Source of the DNA: Opitutia bacterium
Lineage (GTDB): Bacteria; Verrucomicrobiota; Verrucomicrobiia; Opitutales; Opitutaceae
NCBI GenBank assembly: GCA_947452315.1
Contig: CANGCX010000009.1
Span: 1 to 56,488, forward strand
Length of the DNA: 56,488 nt
Reading direction: 5' to 3'
Made by a program: the position numbers and the translations under genes. The notes under the pieces are model-generated. The model did not search any database, was not told where the DNA came from, and was given only the letters and a program-made list of their open reading frames with translations. The stretch's first letter is position 1; the number at the start of each line of letters is the position of its first letter. Positions 9,577 through 18,083 of the stretch are shown here, one piece after another.

Positions 9577-10320
9577 ATGCTGCTCCTCGGCGTTAACATC
9601 GATCATTGCGCTACCGTCCGCCAAGCCCGTTACCGGCAAGCGCCCGCCACGGTTGGCGGCGCTGTGGAGCCGGACCCCGTCACCCTTGCGGTCCTTGCCG
9701 AACGCGCGGGCGCCGACGGTATCACGATTCACTTGCGCGAAGACCGGCGCCACATCCAAGAGCACGACGTCTGGCGCACCCGCGAGACGATTTCCTCACG
9801 TCTCAACCTGGAGATGGCGTGTACGCCATGGATGATCGACTTTGCTCTTAAATTAAAACCCGACTCCGTCTGCCTCGTCCCCGAGAGCCGTGAAGAAATC
9901 ACTACTGAAGGCGGTCTCGATGTCGTTGGCCAACGCGAACGGGTTCGTGCCTGCGTCGAAGCGATGAGTGCCGCCGGCATCGCCACCAGTCTTTTCATCG
10001 ATCCCGATGAGGCCGCCATCGAAGCCTCCGCCGCGGTGAAAGCTCCTTGGGTTGAGTTACACACGGGAGCCTACGCTAACGCCTACTACGGCACCCGTCG
10101 CGCGGCTGAGTTTCAACGTCTCCGGCTCGGCGCTGTGCGCGCTCACAACCTAGGCCTTATCGTCAACGCCGGCCACGGCATCAACTACGTGAACATTGCC
10201 GAAATCCGCACGTTGCCGCATTTGCACGAACTCAATATCGGTCATAGTTTGATCAGTCGTGCGCTATTCACTGGCATCGAAGAAGCCGTCCGCGAGATGA
10301 AGGCGCGGATGAATCCCTGA
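9577..10320 (+). CDS. pdxJ: Pyridoxine 5'-phosphate synthase
   Basis: Closes the pyridine ring of vitamin B6 by joining 1-deoxy-D-xylulose 5-phosphate with 3-amino-2-oxopropyl phosphate (DXP-dependent pathway). It is a 247-residue TIM barrel. Diagnostic motifs are present: LGVNIDHCATVRQARY at the N-terminus, ADGITIHLREDRRHIQEHD, CLVPESREEITTEGGLDV and the C-terminal LNIGHSLISRALFTGIEEAV. It starts a tight + strand run with acpS 12 bases downstream; the pdxJ-acpS pair is a widespread conserved arrangement in bacteria. Confidence 0.97.
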   Translation: MLLLGVNIDHCATVRQARYRQAPATVGGAVEPDPVTLAVLAERAGADGITIHLREDRRHIQEHDVWRTRETISSRLNLEMACTPWMIDFALKLKPDSVCLVPESREEITTEGGLDVVGQRERVRACVEAMSAAGIATSLFIDPDEAAIEASAAVKAPWVELHTGAYANAYYGTRRAAEFQRLRLGAVRAHNLGLIVNAGHGINYVNIAEIRTLPHLHELNIGHSLISRALFTGIEEAVREMKARMNP

Positions 10321-10332
10321 GTTTATTGGCCC

Positions 10333-10740
10333 ATGAATCTCTCTCTCCCGCCCGGTGGCGTCCTTGTTGGTATCGGTTGCGACCTTGTTGAGGTGCAACG
10401 CATCCGTGACGTACTCGAGCGCCACGGCGATCATTTCCTCGAGCGGGTGTTCACCGCTGAGGAACGTGCCTACTGTATGAGCATGGCGCAGCCGCACAAA
10501 CACCTCGCCGCGCGTTGGGCTGCGAAAGAGGCGATTTCGAAAACATTCACTACCGGTATCGGCGCGGAGTTGAGCTGGAAGTCCATGTCGATCTATCACG
10601 GCGAACGGGCCGAACCGCGTGTACGCCTCGATGACCAAGCTATCGCGCTGCTCGCGCACGTCGGTGGCACGCATATTCATGTGAGTCTTTCTCATACCGA
10701 GACGACGGCTATGGCTGTCGCCGCCATCGTCCGAGCCTAA
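10333..10740 (+). CDS. acpS: Holo-[acyl-carrier-protein] synthase
   Basis: Transfers the 4'-phosphopantetheine arm from CoA to the serine of acyl carrier protein, making it active for fatty acid synthesis. The 135-residue protein has the family's two metal-binding motifs: GIGCDLVEVQRI (aspartate at residue 17) and RWAAKEAISKTF (glutamate), plus the C-terminal HVSLSHTETTAMAVAA. It lies 12 bases after pdxJ and 12 bases before a small membrane protein gene, so it is read in the same operon. Confidence 0.96.
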   Translation: MNLSLPPGGVLVGIGCDLVEVQRIRDVLERHGDHFLERVFTAEERAYCMSMAQPHKHLAARWAAKEAISKTFTTGIGAELSWKSMSIYHGERAEPRVRLDDQAIALLAHVGGTHIHVSLSHTETTAMAVAAIVRA

Positions 10741-10752
10741 ATCCATTTCGCG

Positions 10753-11310
10753 ATGTATCAGCATGAGCCCAACGAGTTCGAGGCGGAGGAAACACCTCCG
10801 CCTCAACCGAAACCTAAACCCTCGATGGTGCCTTCGTGGGTAATGCTGGGTTTCATTGTCGGAGCGTTATTTGTTTGGGCGTTACCGAAACGAGAATCCG
10901 CGTCTACGTCTCCGCCGCCAGAAACGCCTTTAATCGAGGTTTCGGCTACGCCGCGCGTAACGACAATCGAGGCTGTGTTTGCGGAGTGGGGTCAATATGC
11001 CATATGGCATCAGGACCGCACCGAAATCGCACTGTGGAACAGTGCGACTCAGGCCTATTCCGAATGTTACGAGGTGATACGAAATGACGGCGCATTTTTC
11101 TTCCGCTCGATCACGCGATTGTCGCACCCGCTACTTACGCACGGCCCGCAGATCCATTTAGAAAATTGCCCGCTTCAATTCACTGAAACCGTGGCACAAC
11201 GGACAGCATGGCTCGGTGAAAAAAATCAAGAAACCTGGCGCTCGATCAGTACTGCCGCCCGTGAAAATATGGGCATGACCCCACCCTCGATCCCTGCGCC
11301 TCGGTCCTAG
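10753..11310 (+). CDS. Hypothetical membrane-anchored protein
   Basis: A 185-residue protein that I do not recognise. It begins with an acidic and proline-rich stretch (EFEAEETPPPQPKPKP), then one membrane span (about residues 29-45, WVMLGFIVGALFVWAL). The remaining part has no known motif but includes VFAEWGQYAIWHQDRTEIALWN and a pair of cysteines (YSECYEV, ENCPLQF) that could form a disulfide outside the cytoplasm. It sits between acpS and nnr with gaps of 12 and 4 bases, so it belongs to the same transcription unit. The compact fit supports a real gene. Confidence 0.72.
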   Translation: MYQHEPNEFEAEETPPPQPKPKPSMVPSWVMLGFIVGALFVWALPKRESASTSPPPETPLIEVSATPRVTTIEAVFAEWGQYAIWHQDRTEIALWNSATQAYSECYEVIRNDGAFFFRSITRLSHPLLTHGPQIHLENCPLQFTETVAQRTAWLGEKNQETWRSISTAARENMGMTPPSIPAPRS

Positions 11311-11314
11311 CACC

Positions 11315-12772
11315 ATGAATATTTTAAGCCACCCGATTCTCAGCTGCGAGGAAGCTCGCGCTTTTGAGGTAGCTTATTTTGGGGACGACGAAGCGCTCGA
11401 ATGGACGGCGATGCAACGCGCTGGCTGCGCCGTCAGTTCTGCGCTACAACGAGATTTTAATGAGATCGGTCCATTCCCTGCGACCGCGCGGGTTCTCGTG
11501 CTCGCGGGCAAAGGCCACAACGCGGGCGATGCATTTATCGCGGCACAGAATTTACTAGAAAATAATCCGCAGGCTACCGCCGAGGTTTTGTTTTTTTTCG
11601 GCGAACGCCCGCTGCGCCCACTTGCGTGTCGTGCATGGCGCGCGCTGGTGCACGCCGCGCCCGAGCGGGTGCGTGTCATTACCGCACTGCCGCGCGACGC
11701 TTACACAATCTGTCTAGATGGTGTTTTTGGCTTTCAGTTTCGAGCGCCCGCGCACCCACGCGTCGTTGAGCTCTTCGCCCAGATCAACGCCCACCCGATC
11801 CGCTTTCGGGCCGCGGTGGATTTACCTAGCGCGGATTTATTTCAGGCTGATTTTACTTACGCTACGGGCATAGTGAAAACAACCCTGCTTCAGGCGGCGT
11901 GCGCCGGACGCGTGCGTTACCTTGATCTTGGTTTTTTTGATGGGATGAATCCGTTGCCAGCGACGAGAAACCGCCTGCTCATTCCGGAGTTGTTGGCGCC
12001 GTTGGGGGCATTGCGACCAGCGATTTCTGACAAACGCACATATGGACATGTAGCCATCCTCGGCGGCTCGCGGGGTTATCCGGGCGCGGTTTTGATGACC
12101 GCTCTGGCGGCTTTGCGCAGTGGCGCGGGCCTCGTGACGGCCTTTGTGCCGGAGACGCTGGCGCCAGCGTTCGCGGCTCGGGCGCCGGAGGTAATGTGGG
12201 TCGGCTGGCCGGAGACTCCCAGCGGCAGCCTCGCCCTTGAAGGGCAACATTTGTTGAAGGCACGGGCTGATCGGCTTGATGCATTGGTGCTTGGGCCAGG
12301 TGCGGGTCGCGAGCCGGAGACGCTCGCCCTGCTGTGCGATATCGTCGCGACTGCGGCGATACCAGTGGTGATCGACGCGGATGCTTTGCAGCCAGAAATT
12401 GTCGCTGCCGGTAATGCGCCGCGCGTGCTCACGCCTCACGCAGGCGAATGCTCGCGCATTGCCGGTACGACTTTGCCGTCGGCTACCATAGTTCGCAAAG
12501 GTCCGGTGACGCGCATTGAAAGCGGGAGCGGCCTAGGCCCAAGTTATTTTAATTTTTTCGGGGGTCCGGTGCTGGCGCGGGGTGGAAGCGGCGATGTGCT
12601 GGCCGGCTTGATCGGTGGCTTGATCGCGCAAACTCCGGGTGAATCTGAACTCGCGGCCGCGCGGGGTGTGCTCTGGCACGGACTTGCCGCGGATGCGTTG
12701 GCGCGAGCGCATGGGCAAGTGGCTGTTAGCGCGACTCAGTTGCTCGACTTTTTACCCAAAGTTTTACGATAA
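11315..12772 (+). CDS. nnr: Bifunctional NAD(P)H-hydrate epimerase/dehydratase
   Basis: Repairs damaged NAD(P)H hydrates: the N-terminal domain interconverts the S and R forms, and the C-terminal domain removes the water using ADP or ATP. The 485-residue length is that of the two-domain form. The epimerase half (about 1-215) is diverged: the usual GNNGGDG loop reads GKGHNAGDA, the DGLLGTG-like motif reads LDGVFGFQ, and the PSG motif reads AVDLPSAD. The dehydratase half (about 225-485) is well kept: GHVAILGGSRGYPGAVLMTA, VIDADALQ, LTPHAGE and RGGSGDVLAGLIGG. Four bases separate it from the previous gene and eight from dprA. Dehydratase activity is well supported; epimerase activity is less certain. 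Confidence 0.9.
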   Translation: MNILSHPILSCEEARAFEVAYFGDDEALEWTAMQRAGCAVSSALQRDFNEIGPFPATARVLVLAGKGHNAGDAFIAAQNLLENNPQATAEVLFFFGERPLRPLACRAWRALVHAAPERVRVITALPRDAYTICLDGVFGFQFRAPAHPRVVELFAQINAHPIRFRAAVDLPSADLFQADFTYATGIVKTTLLQAACAGRVRYLDLGFFDGMNPLPATRNRLLIPELLAPLGALRPAISDKRTYGHVAILGGSRGYPGAVLMTALAALRSGAGLVTAFVPETLAPAFAARAPEVMWVGWPETPSGSLALEGQHLLKARADRLDALVLGPGAGREPETLALLCDIVATAAIPVVIDADALQPEIVAAGNAPRVLTPHAGECSRIAGTTLPSATIVRKGPVTRIESGSGLGPSYFNFFGGPVLARGGSGDVLAGLIGGLIAQTPGESELAAARGVLWHGLAADALARAHGQVAVSATQLLDFLPKVLR

Positions 12773-12780
12773 TAGTTTGC

Positions 12781-13902
12781 ATGAGCGAACTGACCGAGCG
12801 GCAGGCATTTTTGGTCTTAAATGCGCTGTCCAATATCGGACCAATCACGCTCAACCGACTGCTTGAAGAACTCGGTGGTGATCCGCGGACGATATTCAAG
12901 GTTGGGCGACGCCGACTGGAATCGGTCAAAGGGGTGGGGCCGCTTATCAGTGCGACACTGGCCAATTGGCCGGAGCATTTTGACCTAGCGCGCGAACAGA
13001 CGCGGATGGCACAGAGTCAGGTGGATTTTATCGTTGGTGGCGAAGAGGCTTACCCAAAGTTGCTGCGGGAAATTCCCGATCCACCGATCGCTTTATATCG
13101 CAAAGGTCGCTACGATTTTTCGCAGCCATGCATTGCGATTGTCGGTTCACGGCGTTCGACGCTCTATGGTATGGCGACTGCGAAAAAAATCGGGGCGGAG
13201 CTGGCCCGGTTGGGTTTTTGTGTGGTGAGTGGATTGTCGCGTGGGATCGATACGGCGGCGCACGAAGGTGCGCTCTCGGTCGGCGGTAAGACGGCCGCGG
13301 TGCTCGGCAACGGTCTTGATATTGTTTATCCGCCGGAAAACTTAGCTCTTTATCGGCAGATCGAAGCACAGGGTGCGGTTCTTTCGGAGTTTCCCCTCGG
13401 ACGTCGAGCGGATAGGCAGTCCTTCGCGATGCGCAATCGCATCGTCGCCGGCATCTGCGAGGCGACCGTGGTGATTGAAAGCGAGGTGGATGGCGGCGCG
13501 ATGATCACGGCGCGTTTCGCGGGCGAACAAGGGCGATTGCTCTTCGCTGTGCCCGGTCGAATTGACCAGCCGAGCAGCTCGGGTTGTCACCAATTGATTC
13601 GCGATGGAGCAACGTTGCTAACCTGCGTCGATGATCTGCTTTCAGAATTAAACTACCTCGATGGCTTGCGGCCCGCGCCGATCTCGGAAAAACCCGGCAC
13701 GCCGGAAGGTACGCCAGCTAATCTGACGGTGGATGAGGCGCGGGTGTTCGCGTGTTTTGCGGGTGGCGCGCAATTGACTCCCGATGCGCTCGCGGAACTC
13801 ACGGGTTTGGCCGCCGCGCCCCTCTCGGCGGTACTTCTGATTCTCGAGCTCAAGCGAGCCATCGCCAAGCGCGTCGATGGCGCCTTCGAGGCGCGGAGTT
13901 AG
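12781..13902 (+). CDS. dprA: DNA processing protein DprA
   Basis: Binds incoming single-stranded DNA during natural transformation and loads RecA onto it. It is 373 residues long. An N-terminal helical domain with a helix-hairpin-helix-like stretch (LNALSNIGPITLNRLLEEL, SVKGVGPLI) precedes the Rossmann-like DprA core: IAIVGSRRSTLYG, VVSGLSRGIDTAAHEGAL, GKTAAVLGNGLDIVYPPEN, FAMRNRIVAG and GRIDQPSSSGCHQLIRDGA. The C-terminal 60 residues look like the winged-helix DML1 domain (ARVFACFAGGAQLTPDALAELTGL). No other competence gene is in the window. The gene ends eight bases from the convergent HIT gene. Confidence 0.95.
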   Translation: MSELTERQAFLVLNALSNIGPITLNRLLEELGGDPRTIFKVGRRRLESVKGVGPLISATLANWPEHFDLAREQTRMAQSQVDFIVGGEEAYPKLLREIPDPPIALYRKGRYDFSQPCIAIVGSRRSTLYGMATAKKIGAELARLGFCVVSGLSRGIDTAAHEGALSVGGKTAAVLGNGLDIVYPPENLALYRQIEAQGAVLSEFPLGRRADRQSFAMRNRIVAGICEATVVIESEVDGGAMITARFAGEQGRLLFAVPGRIDQPSSSGCHQLIRDGATLLTCVDDLLSELNYLDGLRPAPISEKPGTPEGTPANLTVDEARVFACFAGGAQLTPDALAELTGLAAAPLSAVLLILELKRAIAKRVDGAFEARS

Positions 13903-13910
13903 CACCGTAT

Positions 13911-14252
13911 TTAACCCGGCGGCCAGGCGAGCGGACGACGGGCAAGGAGGTGCACGTGCAGGTGTGGGACAGATTCACCGCCGTCGGGGCCGTTGTTCAC
14001 GACGAGACGGAATCCGTTATCGAGTTGGAGTTTTTTCGCTACCTTGCCGGCGGTTAGCAAGAGGTGACCGAGTAATGCTTGATCGTCGCTCGTGGCGGCG
14101 CCGATGCGCGGCAGGGCTTTTTTGGGGATGATCAGCAGGTGGACCGGCGCTTGGGGTTGGACGTCATGCAAGACGATGCACTGTTCGTCCTCGTGCTCGA
14201 TTTTGGCGGGGATTTCGCGAGCGATGATACGCTCAAAAATGGTCTTAGACAT
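13911..14252 (-). CDS. HIT family protein (HinT-like)
   Basis: A 113-residue histidine-triad nucleotide-binding protein. The catalytic motif HLHVHLL (H-x-H-x-H) is near the C-terminus, and the N-terminal FERIIAREIPAKIEHED and HDVQPQAPVHLLIIPKKAL are typical of the HinT branch, which cleaves purine nucleoside phosphoramidates and aminoacyl-adenylates. The cellular role of bacterial HinT proteins is often unclear. It is the last gene of a - strand group (pabA, nrdR, hypothetical) and lies 82 bases after the stop of the preceding gene. Confidence 0.94.
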   Translation of the reverse strand: MSKTIFERIIAREIPAKIEHEDEQCIVLHDVQPQAPVHLLIIPKKALPRIGAATSDDQALLGHLLLTAGKVAKKLQLDNGFRLVVNNGPDGGESVPHLHVHLLARRPLAWPPG

Positions 14253-14334
14253 GAGCGGAGGTTGTCGGCGAAATCAGCAGATGACACGGCGGAATTTTCA
14301 TCGGCCGCTGGGGTTTTTTAGCAGCTCGATCGGC

Positions 14335-14838
14335 TTAGATAAACAGCAGGTGTAAATCTGCGTTACGTGCGGTGCGGGCGGCGGTGAGTTCGCGGATGAA
14401 GGCGAGGGCTTCGCTGTAATCACGTTGCCGGCGGGGTGTGGCGCGCAGGGAGGCTGGAAGCAGGGCAGGGCGAAGGTTAGTGACGAGCAACGTGGACTCG
14501 CGGAAGGCTGCGAGTTGTTTAAGACCGGTCATGATACCTGCGCGTGTAAAAAGCGGTGTGGCGGCGTGGGGCGTGGCGGCTGCATCCCAGTGGAAGAAGC
14601 CATGTTGGGGGAGCTCGGCGAAACGTCGGGCGAGGAGTGTGGCAGCGGCGGCGTTGAAGGCGTTGTCAAATGTCGCGGCAAATTCGGGGTGCGCGGCGGT
14701 CTGGGTTTCGAGTTCGCCGAGACTGAAGGTGATGGCGGTCTTGATTTGCTCTGCGAGATAGAGGTCGCGGCCGGTGACGTGCGCGAAGAGCTCGTTAATA
14801 AAATGCAGGCGACGGAGATCGTCGCGGGAGCGCGTCAT
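14335..14838 (-). CDS. Hypothetical protein translationally coupled to nrdR
   Basis: A 167-residue, probably cytoplasmic and largely helical protein without a signal peptide or membrane span. I see no motif I can name; it has many Ala/Arg/Leu residues and stretches such as LRRLHFINELFAHVTGRDLYLAEQI and RDYSEALAFIRELTAARTARNADLHLLFI. Its ATG overlaps the nrdR stop in ATGA, so translation is likely coupled, and this close link supports a real gene. Any role with NrdR is a guess. Confidence 0.65.
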   Translation of the reverse strand: MTRSRDDLRRLHFINELFAHVTGRDLYLAEQIKTAITFSLGELETQTAAHPEFAATFDNAFNAAAATLLARRFAELPQHGFFHWDAAATPHAATPLFTRAGIMTGLKQLAAFRESTLLVTNLRPALLPASLRATPRRQRDYSEALAFIRELTAARTARNADLHLLFI

Positions 14839-15293
14839 TTCTGCGGTTTGCCCAGACTGCTGATCTCGTCGACGAATTCGGTTACGTCGCGAAATTCTTT
14901 ATAAACACTGGCGAAGCGCACGTAGGCAACTTGATCAATGTTGCGGAGACGTTGCATGACCCCGTGGCCCAGCGCGTGCGAAGGAATCTCGGTGTCAAAT
15001 TGGGCTTCGACCGAATCCATGACATCTTCGACCAGCATCGTGATTTGTTCGAGGTCGACAGGTCGTTTGTGGCAGGCGGCTCGTACAGCGCGGACTAGTT
15101 TCTCGCGGTCAAATTCTTCGCGGCGGCCGTCGCGTTTGATGACCACGACCCCGTCACGAAGGACGGCTTCGGTTGTGCTGTAACGATGGCCGCATTCCAG
15201 GCATTCTCGGCGGCGGCGGATGGTGGAGCCTTCCTTGCTGATACGAGAATCTATGACCTTGTCCTCGATTGAGGTGCATTTGGGGCAGCGCAT
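14835..15293 (-). CDS. nrdR: Transcriptional repressor NrdR
   Basis: An ATP/dATP-sensing repressor of ribonucleotide reductase genes. The 152-residue protein has the N-terminal zinc ribbon (C3-x2-C6 and C31-x2-C34, in CPKC and CLECGHRYST), the linker with DSRISKEGSTIRRRREC, and the ATP-cone domain (VIKRDGRREEFDREKLVRAV, ACHKRPV). The C-terminal YVRFASVYKEFRDVTEF is invariant in the family. It begins two bases after the start side of the pabA/trpG gene's end and overlaps the next gene by four bases. No ribonucleotide reductase gene is in the window. Confidence 0.97.
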   Translation of the reverse strand: MRCPKCTSIEDKVIDSRISKEGSTIRRRRECLECGHRYSTTEAVLRDGVVVIKRDGRREEFDREKLVRAVRAACHKRPVDLEQITMLVEDVMDSVEAQFDTEIPSHALGHGVMQRLRNIDQVAYVRFASVYKEFRDVTEFVDEISSLGKPQK

Positions 15294-15295
15294 GG

Positions 15296-15862
15296 TCAGG
15301 AGAGTGACAGAAAATTTTTCAAAATGTTCATCCCGCCTTCGGTCGCGATGGACTCGGGGTGGAATTGCACTCCCCAGATCGGGAGCGTGCGGTGGCGCAG
15401 GCCCATGACCTCACCCTCGGCGGTCTCGGCGGTGATCTCCAAAGCGGCCGGAAAAGTGGCGCGGTCTACGAGCAGCGAGTGGTAGCGCGTCGCGGCGAAT
15501 CCTTGGGGCATACCGTGGAAGACGTCGGTATTTTTATGCAAGATTGGCGAGGTCTTGCCGTGCATGAGGCGGTTGGCGCGTACGACCTGGCCGCCGTAAA
15601 AATGGCCGATGGATTGGTGCCCAAGGCAGACGCCAAGGATGGGCTTCACGCCGGCGAAAGCCTTGATCATATCGAGCGAGACCCCGGCTTCGGCGGGCGA
15701 GCAAGGTCCGGGTGAAATCAGGATACGATCCGGGTTGAGCGCTAGGGCTTCGGCCGGGGTTATCTGGTCGTTGCGAAACACGCGTTGGCTTACGCCCAAC
15801 TGGCCAAAATATTGGACCAGGTTGAAGGTGAAGGAGTCGTAGTTGTCGATGACGAGGAGCAC
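15296..15862 (-). CDS. pabA: Glutamine amidotransferase of anthranilate/aminodeoxychorismate synthase
   Basis: Provides ammonia from glutamine to the chorismate-using partner in tryptophan (TrpE) or folate (PabB) synthesis. The 188-residue class I amidotransferase shows the catalytic cysteine in [15 protein letters not shown] and HPES near the C-terminus, with the typical [22 protein letters not shown] start. The start codon is GTG at 15862. Neither trpE nor pabB is nearby, so it may serve both pathways, as in Bacillus; the symbol pabA is chosen over trpG without decisive evidence. It is divergent from tgt with 70 bases between the starts and is followed by nrdR two bases later. Confidence 0.92.
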   Translation of the reverse strand: MLLVIDNYDSFTFNLVQYFGQLGVSQRVFRNDQITPAEALALNPDRILISPGPCSPAEAGVSLDMIKAFAGVKPILGVCLGHQSIGHFYGGQVVRANRLMHGKTSPILHKNTDVFHGMPQGFAATRYHSLLVDRATFPAALEITAETAEGEVMGLRHRTLPIWGVQFHPESIATEGGMNILKNFLSLS

Positions 15863-15932
15863 GGTAGTCGGTTATGTACTACCTCGTGGATTGACAGCGG
15901 GGTCAAGCGCGCGGGTAGGGTGGGGCGCTGCT

Positions 15933-17078
15933 ATGCCCGATCATTTCCAGTTGTTAAAGACCGATACCGCCACTGCTGCCCGTCGGGGTCGCTTACGCAC
16001 GAGGCACGGTACTATCGAGACGCCGATCTTTATGCCCGTTGGCACGCAGGGCACGGTGAAATCACTTACGCCCGCGCATTTGCGCGAGATCGGATCCCAG
16101 ATCATCCTTGGCAACACGTACCACCTCAATCTGCGCCCGAGCTCCGAGTTGATCCATGAGCTCGGTGGGTTGCATAAATTTATGGGCTGGGATGGTCCAA
16201 TCCTCACCGACAGTGGCGGATTTCAGGTGTTTTCGTTGGCGAAATTGCGCGACATCCGAGATGACGGTGTGGCGTTTCAGTCGCATTTGGACGGTAAGAA
16301 ACTTTTCCTAGGGCCCAAAGAGGTTATGGGCATTCAGCAAAATTTGGGCAGCGATATCGCGATGGTGATCGATGAGTGCCCACCCTGGCCCTGCGAACGT
16401 GACGCATGCGCGCAGGCCGTGGCGCGGAGCTATCGTTGGGCGCAGCAATGTAAACAAATCGCTACGGATAATGGATTTCTCGGTGCGGGTCACCATGTCT
16501 TCGCGATCGTGCAGGGTTCCACCTTTGACGATTTGCGGCGCGAGGCGGCAGAGTCTTTGGCCGCACTGGATTTTCCCGGCTACGCCGTGGGCGGCGTGAG
16601 CGTGGGTGAACCCGAACCGGAAATGCTCAAACAAGTCGGAGCCACCACACCATACATGCCGGTGAACAAACCGCGCTACACGATGGGTCTCGGCACGCCC
16701 CCGCAGTTATTGAAGATGATCGCGCTCGGAGTGGATATGTTTGATTGCGTGCTGCCGAGCCGAGTCGCACGCAACGGGCTGGTTTTCACGCCCGATGGTC
16801 CGATCAACCTCAAGAACGAAAAGTACCGCAGCGATCCGCGGCCTATTGTCGAAGGTTTGGATAATTACACGTGTCGAAATTTCTCCCGCGCTTACTTGCG
16901 CCACCTTACGGTCGCGGGTGAAATCTTGGCCTCGACGCTGTGCACGCTGCACAATTTGCATTTTTACCTCGATCTCATGGCGCAGGCTCGGGCGCATATT
17001 GAAGCGGGTGATTACGCGATGTGGCATTTGGCTTGGGTGGCCCGCTATGAAGCGGGGGCAGCCGCGCGGGTGGCTTAA
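15933..17078 (+). CDS. tgt: Queuine tRNA-guanine transglycosylase with altered zinc site
   Basis: Exchanges guanine 34 for the queuosine precursor preQ1 in the anticodon of Asp, Asn, His and Tyr tRNAs. The frame is open from 15843, but the ATG at 15933 is chosen because homology starts at MPDHFQLLKTD and the longer start would enter the pabA gene; this gives 381 residues. The general acid/base and nucleophile aspartates are kept (D93 in LTDSGGFQVF, D271 in FDCVLPSR), as are IDEC, AIVQGS and GYAVGG. The zinc motif, normally C-x-C-x2-C plus a distant H, reads L309-D-N311-Y-T-C314 with H340: two cysteines are replaced. The family assignment is secure; the metal site is unusual. Confidence 0.95.
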   Translation: MPDHFQLLKTDTATAARRGRLRTRHGTIETPIFMPVGTQGTVKSLTPAHLREIGSQIILGNTYHLNLRPSSELIHELGGLHKFMGWDGPILTDSGGFQVFSLAKLRDIRDDGVAFQSHLDGKKLFLGPKEVMGIQQNLGSDIAMVIDECPPWPCERDACAQAVARSYRWAQQCKQIATDNGFLGAGHHVFAIVQGSTFDDLRREAAESLAALDFPGYAVGGVSVGEPEPEMLKQVGATTPYMPVNKPRYTMGLGTPPQLLKMIALGVDMFDCVLPSRVARNGLVFTPDGPINLKNEKYRSDPRPIVEGLDNYTCRNFSRAYLRHLTVAGEILASTLCTLHNLHFYLDLMAQARAHIEAGDYAMWHLAWVARYEAGAAARVA

Positions 17079-17117
17079 GCTCCGCTCTCGCCTTACACGC
17101 GGAGCTGGTTTTGCTTT
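17078..17117 (+). terminator. Probable terminator after tgt
   Basis: AGCTCCGC (17078-17085) pairs perfectly with GCGGAGCT (17099-17106) across a 13-base loop and is followed by GGTTTTGCTTTT. It begins at the tgt stop codon. The long loop and broken T run make it weaker than the other terminators here. Confidence 0.6.
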
Positions 17118-17141
17118 TGCTTAGAAACACTCCTTTTTCTC

Positions 17142-18068
17142 ATGCGTATTCTCGTTACCGGCGGCGCCGGCTTTCTCGGTTCTCATCTTTGCGATCGGCT
17201 TATTGCTGAAGGCCATGAAGTAACGGTCATCGACAATCTCTTCACCGGTCGAAAGCAGAACATCGCGCATCTGCTCGAGCATCCGCGTTTCGAATTCGTG
17301 CGTCACGACGTGATCGATCCCTTTAAGTACGAGGTCGATCAAATCTACAATCTCGCCTGTCCGGCCTCGCCTCCGCACTACCAGTATAATCCGATCAAGA
17401 CGATTAAGACCTCCATCTTAGGTTCGATTAATTGCCTCGGTCTGGCCAAGCGCGTGAAGGCACGCGTGTTTCAGGCTAGTACGAGCGAGGTTTATGGTGA
17501 CCCGCACGTCCACCCGCAGCCGGAAAGCTACTGGGGTAACGTTAACCCCATCGGTAAACGCTCTTGCTACGACGAAGGCAAACGCTGCGCCGAGACACTG
17601 TTCTTCGACTATCACCGTGAACACAAAGTCGATATTCGCGTCGTCCGCATTTTTAACACCTATGGCCCGCGCATGCACGAGTCCGACGGCCGCGTCGTCT
17701 CTAACTTCATAGTGCAGGCGCTGCGCGGCGAGGACATCACGATCTACGGCGACGGTTCGCAAACGCGTTCGTTTTGCTACGTCGATGATTTGATTGAGGG
17801 CTGGCTCCGCCTGATGGCTCAGACCGAGACGGTCGGCCCGATGAACCTCGGCAATCCCAGCGAGTTCACGATGCTTCAACTTGCTGAGCTCACACTCAAA
17901 CTCGTCGGCGGTAAATCCAAGATTGTGCACAAGCCCCTCCCCTCCGACGACCCCAAGCAGCGCCGGCCTGACATTACGCTCGCCCAAAAAGTCCTCAATT
18001 GGGAGCCCAAGGTGCCACTTGAAGAAGGCCTACAACGCACCATCGCCTACTTCAAACCACGGGTTTGA
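17142..18068 (+). CDS. UDP-glucuronate decarboxylase (UDP-xylose synthase)
   Basis: Converts UDP-glucuronate to UDP-xylose, a donor for surface polysaccharides and LPS. It is a 308-residue extended short-chain dehydrogenase with the NAD-binding [15 protein letters not shown], then [20 protein letters not shown], which is characteristic of this enzyme, the STSEVYGDP block, the catalytic YxxxK (Y-D-E-G-K in [14 protein letters not shown]), and [20 protein letters not shown]. The match to the UXS subgroup is better than to dTDP-glucose dehydratase or epimerases. It stands between two genes for unrelated functions; the other polysaccharide genes must lie elsewhere. Confidence 0.95.
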   Translation: MRILVTGGAGFLGSHLCDRLIAEGHEVTVIDNLFTGRKQNIAHLLEHPRFEFVRHDVIDPFKYEVDQIYNLACPASPPHYQYNPIKTIKTSILGSINCLGLAKRVKARVFQASTSEVYGDPHVHPQPESYWGNVNPIGKRSCYDEGKRCAETLFFDYHREHKVDIRVVRIFNTYGPRMHESDGRVVSNFIVQALRGEDITIYGDGSQTRSFCYVDDLIEGWLRLMAQTETVGPMNLGNPSEFTMLQLAELTLKLVGGKSKIVHKPLPSDDPKQRRPDITLAQKVLNWEPKVPLEEGLQRTIAYFKPRV

Positions 18069-18083
18069 TGGATATTAATGTTA

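Noticed and set aside
15843-15932. 30-codon N-terminal extension of tgt
   Set aside because: It overlaps the pabA start, shows no TGT likeness, and the ATG at 15933 matches the family start.
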